Source of the DNA: Prochlorococcus marinus str. MIT 9313
GTDB taxonomy: Bacteria; Cyanobacteriota; Cyanobacteriia; PCC-6307; Cyanobiaceae
DNA: 64,000 bases
NCBI RefSeq assembly: GCF_000011485.1
Contig: NC_005071.1
Coordinates: 871,347 to 935,346 of the forward strand
Reading direction: 5' to 3'
Shown: positions 30,501 to 38,435 of the stretch, in pieces
Layout of the letters: each line of letters opens with the position of its first letter
Numbering within the stretch: the first letter of the stretch is position 1
Made by a program: the position numbers and the translations under genes
The notes under the pieces: generated by a model
What the model saw: only the letters and a program-made list of their open reading frames with translations
What the model was told of the DNA's origin: nothing
Database searches by the model: none

Positions 30501-30831
30501 AACGTTCGAGTGTGTGGTTTTCAGCCAATTCCACCGCCAAATTAAGAGCCGTCTGGCCGCCCATGGTTGGCAGCAACGCATCAGGGCGCTCTAACTCAAT
30601 GACGCGAGTCACAACCTCGGGCGTGAGCGGCTCGATATAGGTGCGATCAGCCATCTCCGGATCCGTCATGATTGAGGCCGGATTGGAATTCACCAACACC
30701 ACCTCAAAACCTTCATCCCGCAAGGCCTTACATGCTTGAGTGCCGGAATAATCAAATTCACAGGCCTGGCCAATCACGATCGGACCTGACCCCAGCAGAA
30801 GGATGCGACGCAGATCAGACCTACGGGGCAT
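27523..30831 (-). CDS. carB: Carbamoyl-phosphate synthase large subunit
   Basis: About 1102 aa. Makes carbamoyl phosphate for arginine and pyrimidine synthesis, with CarA supplying ammonia. It has the duplicated architecture: first half beginning [20 protein letters not shown] with an ATP-grasp domain, a second half beginning [18 protein letters not shown] with a second ATP-grasp domain, and a C-terminal MGS-like allosteric domain ([11 protein letters not shown] to the end). ATG 30831 is preferred to TTG 30852. Divergent from DUF3318 (about 120 nt). Confidence 0.98.
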   Translation of the reverse strand: MPRRSDLRRILLLGSGPIVIGQACEFDYSGTQACKALRDEGFEVVLVNSNPASIMTDPEMADRTYIEPLTPEVVTRVIELERPDALLPTMGGQTALNLAVELAENHTLERFGVELIGADLAAIRKAEDRQLFKQAMERIGVNVCPSGIASSLKEAEEVGEVINSFPRIIRPAFTLGGSGGGIAYNPEEFAAICKSGLDASPVSQILIEKSLLGWKEFELEVMRDLADNVVIVCSIENLDAMGVHTGDSITVAPAQTLTDREYQRLRDQSIAIIREIGVATGGSNIQFAINPDDGEVVVIEMNPRVSRSSALASKATGFPIAKIAARLAVGYTLDEIINDITGKTPACFEPTIDYVVTKIPRFAFEKFKGSPAVLSTAMKSVGEAMAIGRCFEESFQKAMRSLEIGRAGWGCDRQEPEFTPTEIERLLRTPSPERIMAVRTAMLAGRSDHDIYALSKIDIWFLAKLRHMINIETTHLHGRTLDELDQQSLLCLKQLGYSDRQIAWATGSEELAVRARRELLNIKPVFKTVDTCAAEFSSTTPYHYSTYERPLYRLDSDDQLYKLEPESEVVTDNRAKVMILGGGPNRIGQGIEFDYCCCHASFASQDKGFVTVMVNSNPETVSTDYDTSDRLYFEPLTLEDVLNVIEAERPNGVIVQFGGQTPLKLAIPLLRWLESSIGKSTGTRIWGTSPESIDRAEDREQFEAILRQLQIRQPRNGLARSEKDARAVALRIGYPVVVRPSYVLGGRAMEVVFDEQELNRYMAEAVQVEPDHPVLIDQYLENAVEVDVDALCDSDGVVVIGGLMEHIEPAGIHSGDSACCLPSISLGEQALRTIRLWSEALALALKVQGLINLQFAVQRDEAGDEQVFIIEANPRASRTVPFVAKATGVPLARIATRLMAGETLAAIGLTHEPQPPLQSVKEAVLPFRRFPGADSVLGPEMRSTGEVMGSASSFGMAFAKSEIAAGDSLPIRGTVFLSTHDRDKPALILVAERLIELGFDLTATSGTAQALNRAGLNVQPVLKVHEGRPNIEDLIRSGQIQLVINTPIGRQAAHDDKYLRRAALDYSVPTLTTIAGARAAVEGITALQQQSLSVAALQDIHV

Positions 30832-30951
30832 GGAATTTCGGGTGTTGGCCAAACGCGACTAGCTTCCCACGCAACGTCAGAGATAGCTCAGGGAAAACAC
30901 CCAGGCGCCATGTAGTCGCTAGCTTGATGAGTACGGAGAGAGATCAAGACC

Positions 30952-31587
30952 ATGAGCGAACTCCAGCGCCTTAAGGGGCAGCTGCCGCCAGAGATGCAGA
31001 GCTGGGTGTTCGTGGAGGCGGCAGCAGCGGTAGATCCACCGCTCATCACCCTCGAGGAAATCGGACGCGATGAGGTCGAGATCCAAATCGATCTCGAACA
31101 ATGGGACAATTTCGCGCTCGACCATCGCAACTTGCTTTTTTGGCATGAAGTTGGTCGAGTCCAGAACGACACCATTCCTCGCGATGGCTGGGAAATGGCT
31201 GCTCTAGCCATCGGCCTCGGCGGTGCAATTGGTGAACTCTGGGTTCAAGACGGATTGTTGCTATTAATGGCCCTAGGTCTTTCGGGCTTCGCTGGATATC
31301 GGCTCTATTTAAAAAACAACTCTGAAAAGCGGCTTCAGGATGCAATCGCTGCCGATGAACGGGCTATTGATCTGGCCTGTCGTTTTAATTACAGCGTGCC
31401 GAATGCCTACAAGAGCCTTGGGGGAGCGCTAAAGGAGCTTGTGGAACAAACCCGCAAAAAGAAGAAGCGAAGCTTCTATGAAGATCGATTGGAAGCCCTT
31501 AGAAAAAGTGCTGAAAAAGCTCGAGCAGAGATGGCTGAACAGGAAGGATCTCGCCAATCCGTAAGCAGTGAGAACGTCTATGGATAG
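30952..31587 (+). CDS. DUF3318 family membrane protein
   Basis: A 211-aa cyanobacterial protein. The N-terminal soluble part contains the family motif LDHRNLLFWHEVGRVQND (about 61-78, one residue uncertain). Two hydrophobic segments follow (about 82-100 and 103-122), then a long charged helical tail (130-211) with poly-Lys/Glu, probably coiled coil. Its end overlaps the rsfS start by 8 nt, indicating coupled expression. Function unknown. Confidence 0.8.
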   Translation: MSELQRLKGQLPPEMQSWVFVEAAAAVDPPLITLEEIGRDEVEIQIDLEQWDNFALDHRNLLFWHEVGRVQNDTIPRDGWEMAALAIGLGGAIGELWVQDGLLLLMALGLSGFAGYRLYLKNNSEKRLQDAIAADERAIDLACRFNYSVPNAYKSLGGALKELVEQTRKKKKRSFYEDRLEALRKSAEKARAEMAEQEGSRQSVSSENVYG

Positions 31588-31948
31588 TGAACAGCTAGCA
31601 GAAATGGCCGCTGAAGCCTGCGACGATCGCAAAGCTACAGACATTCAACTGATCCGAATCGATGAGGTCTCCAGCCTGGCGGACTGGATGGTGATTGCCG
31701 GAGGACTGTCTGAAGTCCAAGTACGAGCAATTGCTAAATCTGTGGAAGATCGCCTTGAGGTAGAAGCCGATCGATTGCCATTGAGAAGCGAAGGTCTTAA
31801 TGAAGGGAAATGGGCTCTGCTCGATTACGGCGAATTAATCGTGCATGTTCTACAGCCAAGCGAACGAGGCTTTTACGACCTGGAAGCCTTCTGGAGTCAT
31901 GGAAAGCATCACGGCTTCATGAGCTCGAATCTCTCTCAAGCATCCTGA
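31580..31948 (+). CDS. rsfS: Ribosomal silencing factor RsfS
   Basis: A 122-aa RsfS/Iojap/YbeB protein. It binds ribosomal protein uL14 and blocks joining of the 30S and 50S subunits when nutrients are scarce. Characteristic segments are DDRKATDIQLIRI, SLADWMVIAGG (family: DYFVIASG), WALLDYGELIVHVL and the C-terminal YDLEAFW. ATG 31580 overlaps the DUF3318 stop by 8 nt; the frame's earlier codons are ignored. Confidence 0.95.
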   Translation: MDSEQLAEMAAEACDDRKATDIQLIRIDEVSSLADWMVIAGGLSEVQVRAIAKSVEDRLEVEADRLPLRSEGLNEGKWALLDYGELIVHVLQPSERGFYDLEAFWSHGKHHGFMSSNLSQAS

Positions 31949-32105
31949 GACTTAAAAACACCACTTTGAATGAGTAGCAATTAACACCAACTCGAAGTTC
32001 CATTGCTTGGTTATTTGGCACGAACCATGGACTTCATCACAAGCTTCATCATCCAAGGGGGCGAGTCTCTGCCAGGCTCTCTGAAGCCCAAAAGTCTGCT
32101 TGAGC

Positions 32106-33083
32106 ATGAATCTTCCAACCTGGTTCGGAAGCTCCCAGCGTTCGAGCACAACGCCTCTTGAAGTAAGCCTTAAGCGTGGCTCCAGCGTGGAGTCGATCCA
32201 TCGCGTGCATGCTGTGGTTTGCGATGGGCGAGGGCGCGTCCTGATGCGAGCGGGTTGTGCAGACTTTGAAACCTTCATCCGTTCAGCTCTAAAGCCCTTT
32301 CAAGCACTGCCATTTTTGAGTAGTGGTGCAGCGGAGCAAATGAACTGTGGAGAAAAAGGATTAGCAATCTGCTGTGGATCCCATTCAGGGACACCCGCCC
32401 ATGCCCGCGAAGCCTTCAGGTTGCTTTGGAATGCCGAGCTAGACCCAAGCCTGCTGCAATGCCCCATTCCAAGGGGAGGCACGAGCCCGCTAGAGCACAA
32501 CTGCTCCGGGAAACATGCTGGCTTTCTTGCGACGAGCAAGAAAATGGGTTGGCCCCTTGATTCATACCTGCAAGGCAACCATCCTCTGCAAGTCGAAGTG
32601 AATCGACGCATAGCCGAACTGCTTGGGCTACCGGCCGACGAGCTCGTAGCTGCCAGGGATGACTGTGGAGCACCAACCCTTCGCCTACGGCTAGACCAAA
32701 TCGCTCTGCTCTATGCCCATCTCGGGGCATCACGTCAGGCAGAAATGGAACAAGTGATCAGGGCGATGTTGGCCCATCCTGAACTCGTAGCAGGGGAAGG
32801 CCGATTTGACACTGAGCTCATGCGACGAGCTCACGGACAAATCGTGAGCAAGGGTGGAGCAGAAGGTGTCCAATGTCTAAGCCGCGTTGGTGAAGGGATG
32901 GGTGTAGCGATCAAAGTAGAAGACGGATCCAAACGAGCAAAACACGCTGTAGCGCTCCACCTACTTCGCCAACTTGATTGGCTCACCCCAACCGGACTGC
33001 AAGAATTAGAGGAACAGGTGTTGCTCATTGCTCCAGGTGTGCAGCTGGAAGTGGCCGGCGCTCTTCGATACCAGGAAACCTAA
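32106..33083 (+). CDS. Asparaginase family protein (bacterial type II, PF06089-like)
   Basis: About 325 aa. Family motifs: RGSSVESIHRVHAVV near residue 25, FIRSALKPFQALP near 62, CCGSHSGTPAH, and NCSGKHAGFL with the catalytic-type S/K environment of this penicillin-binding-like asparaginase group. It hydrolyses asparagine to aspartate and ammonia. ATG 32106 is used. Upstream of the initiator tRNA with about 50 nt between. Confidence 0.88.
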   Translation: MNLPTWFGSSQRSSTTPLEVSLKRGSSVESIHRVHAVVCDGRGRVLMRAGCADFETFIRSALKPFQALPFLSSGAAEQMNCGEKGLAICCGSHSGTPAHAREAFRLLWNAELDPSLLQCPIPRGGTSPLEHNCSGKHAGFLATSKKMGWPLDSYLQGNHPLQVEVNRRIAELLGLPADELVAARDDCGAPTLRLRLDQIALLYAHLGASRQAEMEQVIRAMLAHPELVAGEGRFDTELMRRAHGQIVSKGGAEGVQCLSRVGEGMGVAIKVEDGSKRAKHAVALHLLRQLDWLTPTGLQELEEQVLLIAPGVQLEVAGALRYQET

Positions 33084-33131
33084 ACAAAGACCAGGTTGCA
33101 CAAGCCTCAAAAGGTATGCTTTGAGGGTCAC

Positions 33132-33207
<76 letters not shown>

Positions 33208-33213
33208 TCTTAA

Positions 33214-33237
33214 AAGCCCCTCTCTGAGGGGTTTTTT
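33214..33237 (+). terminator. Rho-independent terminator of tRNA-fMet
   Basis: Stem CCCCTC / GAGGGG with loop TCT and a T6 tract (33217-33237). The same terminator was carried with tRNA 3' copies 2 and 4. Confidence 0.85.
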
Positions 33238-33678
33238 AATGTCCTGGACTAGGAAATTCTAAAACTGACAGGAGTGAGCAAGCTGTCCCTAATCGCACAA
33301 GATAAACCCCAATAAACCAGTTTGGTGTGGTAGTTGCCTACCACAGTAAAAGCAGATCCCGGTACACTTAAGTGAGGAAAACAGCCATCAAAATGTTCAA
33401 TGCCGAACATTTCGAGGTGTGCCTCTCAAGTTAGTGCCACATCAGCTAGAGGGGTCGAGAGGATGCCAAAAGGAACGCAGAAGAAGCTCAACGAGTTCGA
33501 CACCTAGGCCAACGCTCTCGTTACCTCTAGGTGTCGGTTCCGGATGGTCAGGAGGAAACGGAACTATGTAATCCGGGTTCTCAACTACAAGCCCGTCTGG
33601 AACATAGTCATGCGCTACTGAAAAGCTAACCATCAACTTCTCACCTCTAGCCAATACCTATATCTCCTTAACTCACTC
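33238..33678. other. Island segment A, entry region
   Basis: No gene is supported. At 33325-33393 lies a conserved block with hairpin TGGTAG-TTGC-CTACCA followed by CCCGGTACACTTAAGTGAGGA; a similar block recurs at 45138-45205 after tRNA copy 5. At 33611-33680 begins a 70-nt sequence repeated at 37309 and 41293 just before transposase relics. Minus frame 33442-33654 is judged spurious. Confidence 0.5.
33325..33393. repeat. Conserved hairpin block, copy 1
   Basis: Hairpin TGGTAG/CTACCA with a TTGC loop, followed by CCCGGTACACTTAAGTGAGGA-like sequence including the palindrome CACTTAAGTG. The partner copy at 45138-45205 keeps the stem, with an enlarged loop. Both lie 120-140 nt downstream of a tRNA-fMet 3' end. 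Confidence 0.6.
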
Positions 33679-34020
33679 TCAGCACGTGAACTGAATATCA
33701 CCATCTCTGATTCCATTTTTTTTATATTTCACGGCAAGTTGATGCCAATCCTCAGGGATTTGATTGAGGCGAATATCCCAAGCCAAAGGCAATCGTTGTT
33801 GGCCTGGTGAGATCTTATTTTTCTTGCTTCTAGTTCTTGCACTGCTCACCAGCCGTTTAAGTATGCGACTACCCCAGTGGCACTTTGGAGCGCCTTTGCC
33901 GTGATGGCGATAGCGCTGGCAGAAACGTTCATAGCGCTTGGCACAACCATCGAACGTTGCCGAGAGCATTAAAAAGGCATGGCTCCATTCACTGATGCCG
34001 TCTGATTGCAACCTGATGTA
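33679..34020 (-). pseudogene. Y1 transposase relic, C-terminal third (copy 1)
   Basis: Encodes only the C-terminal roughly 110 residues of the island's Y1 transposase (compare the full copy at 35597-36391): QSDGISEWSHAFLMLSATFD, then KRYERFCQRYRHH, KCHWGSRILKRL and the tail [16 protein letters not shown]. Homology to the full gene stops at the codons for HYVRLQ; beyond that point the procA upstream region begins. The same breakpoint is found beside procA genes 2, 3 and 4. Confidence 0.8.
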
Positions 34021-34077
34021 GTTGAAGTTTCATACAATTCAATCGATACTTGTGCATTCATCAGCCTTAGATTGTGC

Positions 34078-34083
34078 TATACA
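34078..34083 (+). promoter_or_regulatory. Possible -10 element of procA copy 1
   Basis: TATACA in the context TGCTATACAT, 23 nt before the ATG, inside a 90-nt upstream block shared by procA copies 1, 2 and 4 (copy 4 reads TATAGA). Promoter activity is inferred. Confidence 0.3.
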
Positions 34084-34106
34084 TAAAGCATAGACAACTA
34101 CATCTG

Positions 34107-34370
34107 ATGTCAGAAGAACAACTCAAGGCATTTATTGCCAAAGTTCAAGCCGATGCTTCACTACAGGAACAGTTAAGGACAGAAGGAGCTGATGTTGTAG
34201 CCATTGCCAAAGCTGCAGGCTTCTCGATTACCACAGAAGACCTAAACTCTCATCGCCAAAATCTGTCTGATGATGAGCTGGAAGGTGTGGCTGGGGGAGG
34301 GGGGAAAATGACTGTACGCGGAAGAGACATGAGCTGTGGGTGTCAGGATTACTGGGAGGATGATTACTGA
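34107..34370 (+). CDS. procA: Prochlorosin precursor peptide 1 (lanthipeptide)
   Basis: An 87-aa RiPP precursor. The leader (residues 1 to about 66) is of the Nif11/nitrile-hydratase-like type: MSEEQLKAFIAKVQADASLQ, VVAIAKAAGFSITTEDL, then ELEGVAGG, the double-Gly site where a C39 exporter cuts. The core after GG is about 22 residues with Cys, Ser and Thr: VRGRDMSCGCQDYWEDDY; it could form two (methyl)lanthionine rings. A LanM synthetase (ProcM) would have to act in trans, as is known for prochlorosins. No Shine-Dalgarno sequence is evident. The leader DNA is identical to copy 2 while the cores are unrelated. Confidence 0.95.
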   Translation: MSEEQLKAFIAKVQADASLQEQLRTEGADVVAIAKAAGFSITTEDLNSHRQNLSDDELEGVAGGGGKMTVRGRDMSCGCQDYWEDDY

Positions 34371-34450
34371 CAAACAAACTGTCGCAGACATATATTCAGC
34401 TGTCCCTTGCAGCTGCCTCTGACAGGACATACCACAGCCTACACACTCAA

Positions 34451-34476
34451 AGCCCTTGCATTAGCAGGGGCTTTTT
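34451..34476 (+). terminator. Terminator of procA 1
   Basis: AGCCCTTGC-ATTA-GCAGGGGCT stem with a T5 tract. The same terminator follows procA 2, 3 and 4. Confidence 0.85.
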
Positions 34477-34655
34477 ATTTCATCAACGACTTCCATATTT
34501 GCTTAAAACGGCATCCGATACCTGGCACCATTGACTTGCAAAAAGTTACCTTGATGTCTTATTTAGCAGGCAACAACCACCAATAGTTTTTCGTATTCAT
34601 CACAAATTTGCCTCTAAATCCTTTTGCCCTAAAACTACTTATATTCCTAACTTAA

Positions 34656-35003
34656 TCACCACAGTCTGAGAGTTTGATCTCCATCTCTGATTCCATTTGT
34701 TTTTCTAAATCTCACCGCAACCTGATGCCACTCCTCAGGGATTTGATTGAGGCGAACATCCCAATCCCATGGCAATCGTTGTTGGCCTGGTGAGATCTTA
34801 TTTTTCTTGCTTCTAGTTCTTGCACTGCTCACCAGCCGTTTAAGTATGCGACTACCCCAGTGGCACTTTGGAGCGCCTTTGCTCTTATGGCGATAGCGCT
34901 GGCAGAAACGTTCATAGCGCTTGGCACAACCATCGAACGTTGCCGAGAGCATTAAAAAGGCATGGCTCCATTCACTGATGCCGTCTGATTGCAACCTGAT
35001 GTA
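34656..35003 (-). pseudogene. Y1 transposase relic, C-terminal third (copy 2)
   Basis: Same extent as copy 1 (about 112 residues, ending at the identical internal breakpoint), with the tail NQIPEEWHQVAVRFRKTNGI closer to the full-length gene. It lies between the procA 1 terminator and procA 2, so it doubles as the downstream flank of procA 1 and the upstream flank of procA 2. Confidence 0.8.
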
Positions 35004-35089
35004 GTTGAAGTTTCATACAATTCAATCGATACTTGTGCATTCATCAGCCTTAGATTGTGCTATACATAAAGTATAGACAACTACATCTG

Positions 35090-35368
35090 ATGTCAGAAGA
35101 ACAACTCAAGGCATTTATTGCCAAAGTTCAAGCCGATGCTTCACTACAGGAACAGTTAAGGACAGAAGGAGCTGATGTTGTAGCCATTGCCAAAGCTGCA
35201 GGCTTCTCGATTACCACAGAAGACCTAAACTCTCATCGCCAAAATCTGTCTGATGATGAGCTGGAAGGTGTGGCTGGGGGAGGGGGAGGCTGTGACGGTA
35301 TCAGGATTACTGACAAACAAACTGTCGCAGACAATACAATTGTCCCTTGCAGCTGCTTCCACCAGTGA
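35090..35368 (+). CDS. procA: Prochlorosin precursor peptide 2 (lanthipeptide)
   Basis: A 92-aa precursor. The leader is identical to precursor 1 at the nucleotide level up to the Gly run (ELEGVAGGGG). The core CDGIRITDKQTVADNTIVP... ends CSCFHQ and has three Cys, three Thr and one Ser, enough for two or three rings. Striking: about 60 bp of this core is homologous to DNA that is 3' untranslated in copy 1, and the shared TCAGGATTACTG is read in a different frame. Modification by a ProcM-type LanM and export by a C39 transporter would be supplied from elsewhere. Confidence 0.95.
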   Translation: MSEEQLKAFIAKVQADASLQEQLRTEGADVVAIAKAAGFSITTEDLNSHRQNLSDDELEGVAGGGGGCDGIRITDKQTVADNTIVPCSCFHQ

Positions 35369-35391
35369 CATACCACAGCCTACACACTCAA

Positions 35392-35417
35392 AGCCCTTGC
35401 ATTAGCAGGGGCTTTTT
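35392..35417 (+). terminator. Terminator of procA 2
   Basis: Same GCCC-rich stem, ATTA loop and T5 tract as procA 1. Confidence 0.85.
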
Positions 35418-35596
35418 ATTTCATCAACGACTTCCATATTTGCTTAAAACGGCATCCGATACCTGGCACCATTGACTTGCAAAAAGTTACCTTGATGTCT
35501 TATTTAGCAGGCAACAACCACCAATAGTTTTTCGTATTCATCACAAATTTACCTCTAAATCCTTTTGCCCTAAAACTACTTATATTCCTAACTTAA

Positions 35597-36391
35597 TCAC
35601 CACAGCAACAGACGTGAATCACCATCACGGATGCCATTCGTCTTGCGAAATCTCACCGCAACCTGATGCCACTCCTCTGGGATTTGATTGAGCCGAATAT
35701 CAAAAGCAAAAGGGAGTTGCTGTTGACCTGGAGATATTCGCTTTCTCTTGCTTCTGTTGCTCCTGCTGCTCTGAACAAATCGCTTCAGCATCCGTGAACC
35801 CCAATGGCATTTGGCTCCTGCTTTGGCCTGATGGCGATACCGCTCGCAAAAGCGCTCATAACGCCTGGAACAGCCCTTCAGGCTTGATGCCAGTTGCAGG
35901 AAGCTGGGGTGCCACTCGCTGATGCCGTCTGATTGCAACCTGACGTAGTGGCCATAGTTGGAATAGGGGTCATAAAAGCCTTTCCTTACCCCAGCCGCTT
36001 TGGGATTGGCATGGATATACCTCAAGGTGTTCAACTCCCTTCTGTGGTCTTTGGGGTGGATCGGCGTTGAGAAATACCTGGCCTCCCAGAAGTGCCCACA
36101 ACGGCCGCTCAAGCGGTTCAAGGCCATGGCGGAATACCAGGCGAACCAATGCATCAACCTCGGCAAATCCTTGGCATCGGTTGGCTTAACGAGCAAGTGA
36201 AGGTGGTTAGCCATCAAGCACAGCCCATACACCCTCACAGGAAACTTCTGCTGGGCTTTATTGAGCACTGCCAACAACACATCACGCCTAAGGGCTTTGG
36301 CAATTAAGAACTGCCGGCTATTGCAGCGCAGCGTGATATGGAAACTGCAGCCAGACGGTAGTAAGCGTTTTGCTCTCACCTTTGCCCTCAT
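35597..36391 (-). CDS. Y1 (HUH) transposase, REP-associated/IS200-like family
   Basis: A 264-aa protein, the most complete copy in the island. Motifs: FHITLRCNSRQFLI (first strand), the HUH pair in GLCLMANHLHLLVKP (about 60-74, His-x-His), GHFWEARYFSTPI, and YIHANPKAAGVRKG (about 129-142), whose Tyr is the candidate nucleophile; RAYTs have YIHLNPVRAGL here. The C-terminal 110 residues are basic. Such enzymes cut single-stranded DNA at hairpins. ATG start. Its C-terminal third recurs as relics beside procA 1-4. It is followed by a DUF1651 gene upstream. Confidence 0.9.
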   Translation of the reverse strand: MRAKVRAKRLLPSGCSFHITLRCNSRQFLIAKALRRDVLLAVLNKAQQKFPVRVYGLCLMANHLHLLVKPTDAKDLPRLMHWFAWYSAMALNRLSGRCGHFWEARYFSTPIHPKDHRRELNTLRYIHANPKAAGVRKGFYDPYSNYGHYVRLQSDGISEWHPSFLQLASSLKGCSRRYERFCERYRHQAKAGAKCHWGSRMLKRFVQSSRSNRSKRKRISPGQQQLPFAFDIRLNQIPEEWHQVAVRFRKTNGIRDGDSRLLLW

Positions 36392-36477
36392 TTACTCAAA
36401 CATCTACAGCCTCAGAGCTGTTATTCCACTGATCGCTAAATCACTCGTCGTCTGAGAGCACAGCCAGCTCAACCAAA

Positions 36478-36742
36478 GCTCTGCGGATCGATTCTTTTGG
36501 GCTGACGTAACCCTCGAACCTTCGCATTGAAGTCTTTTCCATAACTCTCTTGCATCATCAACGTGGTGATAGATCGTTCTGGTTTTTAAGAGAGCTGGCT
36601 CACCTTTTATCGGTCGACCTTTGATCACTTCAATGTGGCGTTCCAGGTAACTACGACCAAGGACATCTTTGAACTTGAGATACCAATAACCCTCAGGATC
36701 AGATAGCCAGTGCGTCTGGCCATGACGTGCAGCCCCAAGCAT
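36478..36742 (-). CDS. DUF1651 family protein (copy 1)
   Basis: A picocyanobacterial mini-protein of about 85 residues (the open frame continues to 36404). Family features: THWLSDPEGYWYLKFKDV, then RHIEVIKGRPIKGEPALLKT, and ARELWKRLQCEG ending VTSAQ. Soluble, function unknown. It precedes the conserved hairpin and tRNA copy 2. Copies 2 and 3 (39237, 44414) are nearly identical and a relic is at 46351, always at the same position relative to a tRNA 3' copy. Confidence 0.8.
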
Positions 36743-36820
36743 CGGGTATAGAGAACCAGTACTTACGTTCTACAGAAGAAGCCAGGTTTTTCATGAGTGC
36801 AAATGCCTAGCTCAGACAGC

Positions 36821-36878
36821 CTCGGAATAGCTAAGAACAGGAGAGCAGTTCCCCGGGCCAGAGTGGGGAGGGGGTTTT
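36821..36878. repeat. Conserved hairpin module, copy 1
   Basis: TCGGAATAGCTAAG, a GAGAG element, then stem CCCC (36851-36854) / GGGG (36865-36868) and a G-run with TTTT. The same module is at 39550, 44837 and 46531, each 80-120 nt before a tRNA-fMet 3' copy. It may be an element end recognised by a recombinase or an RNA hairpin. Confidence 0.7.
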
Positions 36879-36945
36879 ACTGTGGTAGTTAGGTGTGGTA
36901 GGCAGTTGAACCGACCCAGTCACTGCAAGGGAAGTCAGCCAAGAA

Positions 36946-37063
36946 CGTCGGGCTCATAACCCGAAGGTCGGGAGTTCAAATCTCCCCCCCGCCACCACTT
37001 AAAAGCCCCTCTCTGAGGGGTTTTTTAATGTCCTGGACTAGGAAGTTCTAAAACTGACAGGAA
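36946..37063 (+). repeat. tRNA-fMet 3' half copy 2, with terminator
   Basis: Identity with the parental tRNA starts at CGTCGGGCTC (anticodon stem) and continues through the terminator to the sequence ...CTGACAGGA, about 115 nt. It lacks the D arm and 5' acceptor strand, so it is not a functional tRNA. Confidence 0.92.
36997..37026 (+). terminator. Terminator copied with tRNA copy 2
   Basis: CCCCTC / GAGGGG stem and T6 tract, duplicate of the parental tRNA-fMet terminator. Confidence 0.8.
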
Positions 37064-37165
37064 GGCCCAACCTGTTCTAGTTGCCCCTATTTGCACCCAG
37101 TTTTAACGTTAACAGGGGCACTAAGTGCCCTTTACGGAAGGCTAAAAAGGGGCTTTAAGAGGCAC

Positions 37166-37285
37166 ATGGCACAAGGACGACCAAAAAGATCTCAGAGCAC
37201 TTGGGACCGCTGTGTGGCCGATTTGAAGGCTACAGATGCCTAGCACCTTCTTGCCAATAAGATGCCTGAAAAGGCGTGTAATTGA
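37166..37285 (+). pseudogene. Small GRPKRSQSTWDR protein, broken by amber codon
   Basis: Homologue of the intact 39-aa gene at 41150. ATG, then MAQGRPKRSQSTWDRCVAD and KATDA, followed by TAG where the intact copy has TGG (Trp). The rest (HLLANKMPEKACN) stays in frame to 37285. Loss of the C-terminal 13 residues probably inactivates it. Confidence 0.6.
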
Positions 37286-37378
37286 TAAAAGCAGGCTCTG
37301 AGAATAGTCATGCGCTACTGAACAGCTAACCTTCAACTTCTTGCCTCTAGCCAATACCTATATCTCCTCAACTCACTC

Positions 37379-37750
37379 TCAGAACGTGAACTGTATATCA
37401 CCATCTCTGATTCCATTTGCCTTTCTAAATTTCATGGCAAGTTGATGCCACTCCTCTGGAATTTGATTGAGGCGAATATCCCAAGCCCAAGGCAATCGTT
37501 CTTGACCTGGTGAGATCCTCTTTTTCTTGCTTCTAGTTCTTGCACTGCTCACGAGCCGATTAAGCATGCGACTACCCCAATGGCACTTGGGAGCGCCTTT
37601 GCTCTTGTGGCGATAGCGCTGGCAGAAACGCCAAAGCGCTTAGCGCATCCATCCAGAGAGGCAGAGAGCTTACATCCAAAGATAATCTAATAGAGAGGCA
37701 GAGAGCTTTAAAATCAGAGCTCCATTCACTGAGGCCGTCTGTTCTCAAGC
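37379..37750 (-). pseudogene. Y1 transposase relic (copy 3), rearranged
   Basis: C-terminal fragment beside procA 3. The last about 62 residues are open (37379-37567). Further in, the frame is destroyed by a deletion near 37630 and by a duplicated AGAGAGGCAGAGAGCTT block (near 37654 and 37694). The breakpoint toward procA matches the other relics. Confidence 0.75.
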
Positions 37751-37832
37751 TGTTGTGGAAATTTCATACAATTCAATCGATACTTGAACTCATCAGCCTT
37801 AGGCTGGGCTATGCATATGCAACTAAAAACAA

Positions 37833-38096
37833 GTGTCAGAAGAACAACTCAAGGCATTCATCGCCAAAGTTCAAGGCGATAGTTCACTACAGGAACAGCT
37901 CAAGGCAGAAGGCGCTGATGTTGTTGCTATTGCCAAAGCTGCTGGTTTTACAATCAAACAACAGGATCTTAATGCTGCCGCTTCTGAACTGTCAGACGAA
38001 GAGCTGGAAGCCGCTAGCGGCGGAGGCGATACCGGCATCCAAGCGGTGCTGCACACGGCTGGATGTTACGGCGGGACCAAAATGTGCCGCGCATAG
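37833..38096 (+). CDS. procA: Prochlorosin precursor peptide 3 (lanthipeptide)
   Basis: An 87-aa precursor. GTG start replaces the ATG of its paralogues in the same SEEQLKAFIAKVQ context. The leader ends ELEAASGGG, a variant of the GG cleavage site. The core (about DTGIQAVLHTAGCYGGTK then MCRA) has two Cys and three Thr. The upstream region is less conserved than in copies 1, 2 and 4. It would be modified in trans by a LanM synthetase. Confidence 0.93.
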   Translation: MSEEQLKAFIAKVQGDSSLQEQLKAEGADVVAIAKAAGFTIKQQDLNAAASELSDEELEAASGGGDTGIQAVLHTAGCYGGTKMCRA

Positions 38097-38158
38097 TGTA
38101 TTCTGCTGCGCTATGCTAACACAAACGATGCAGCATAACCCACAGGCTACACACTCAA

Positions 38159-38183
38159 AGCCCTTGCATCTGCAGGGGCTTTT
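38159..38183 (+). terminator. Terminator of procA 3
   Basis: GCCCTTGC-ATCT-GCAGGGGC stem with a T4 tract, paralogous to the other procA terminators. Confidence 0.8.
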
Positions 38184-38435
38184 ATTTCTTAATTAGATCT
38201 AAATTTTCGCCCAAATCGTTCTTCAATACCTGACACCATTGACTTGCAGAAAGTTGCCTTGATGTCTTCTTTGGCAGGTAAAAATCAGCAATAGCTTTTC
38301 GCATTCATGACAAATCTAACGTCAACTTTATCTACCAGAAAACTACTTATATTGCCCAACTAATCACCACAGCCTGAGGGTTTGATCGCCATCCCTGATT
38401 CCATTTGTTTTTCTAAATTTCACCGCAACTTGATG

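Larger units (their letters stand above)
33697..35610. repeat. Tandem duplication of relic-procA cassette
   Basis: Two units, about 33697-34670 and 34680-35607, each contain transposase relic, promoter region, procA, terminator and a roughly 190-nt spacer. The offset is 983 nt from start codon to start codon. From the relic end through the whole leader the two are nearly identical, then the cores differ completely, and identity resumes in the 3' region. Confidence 0.85.

Noticed and set aside
32027-32161. 44-codon plus-strand frame overlapping the asparaginase start
   Set aside because: Overlaps a well-supported gene by 56 nt in another frame and lacks a ribosome binding site.
33442-33654. 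Minus-strand frame of 70 codons after tRNA-fMet, N-terminus similar to another at 37142-37354
   Set aside because: The similarity comes from a shared repeated DNA block (33611-33680, 37309-37382); the remainder differs completely and is not protein-like.
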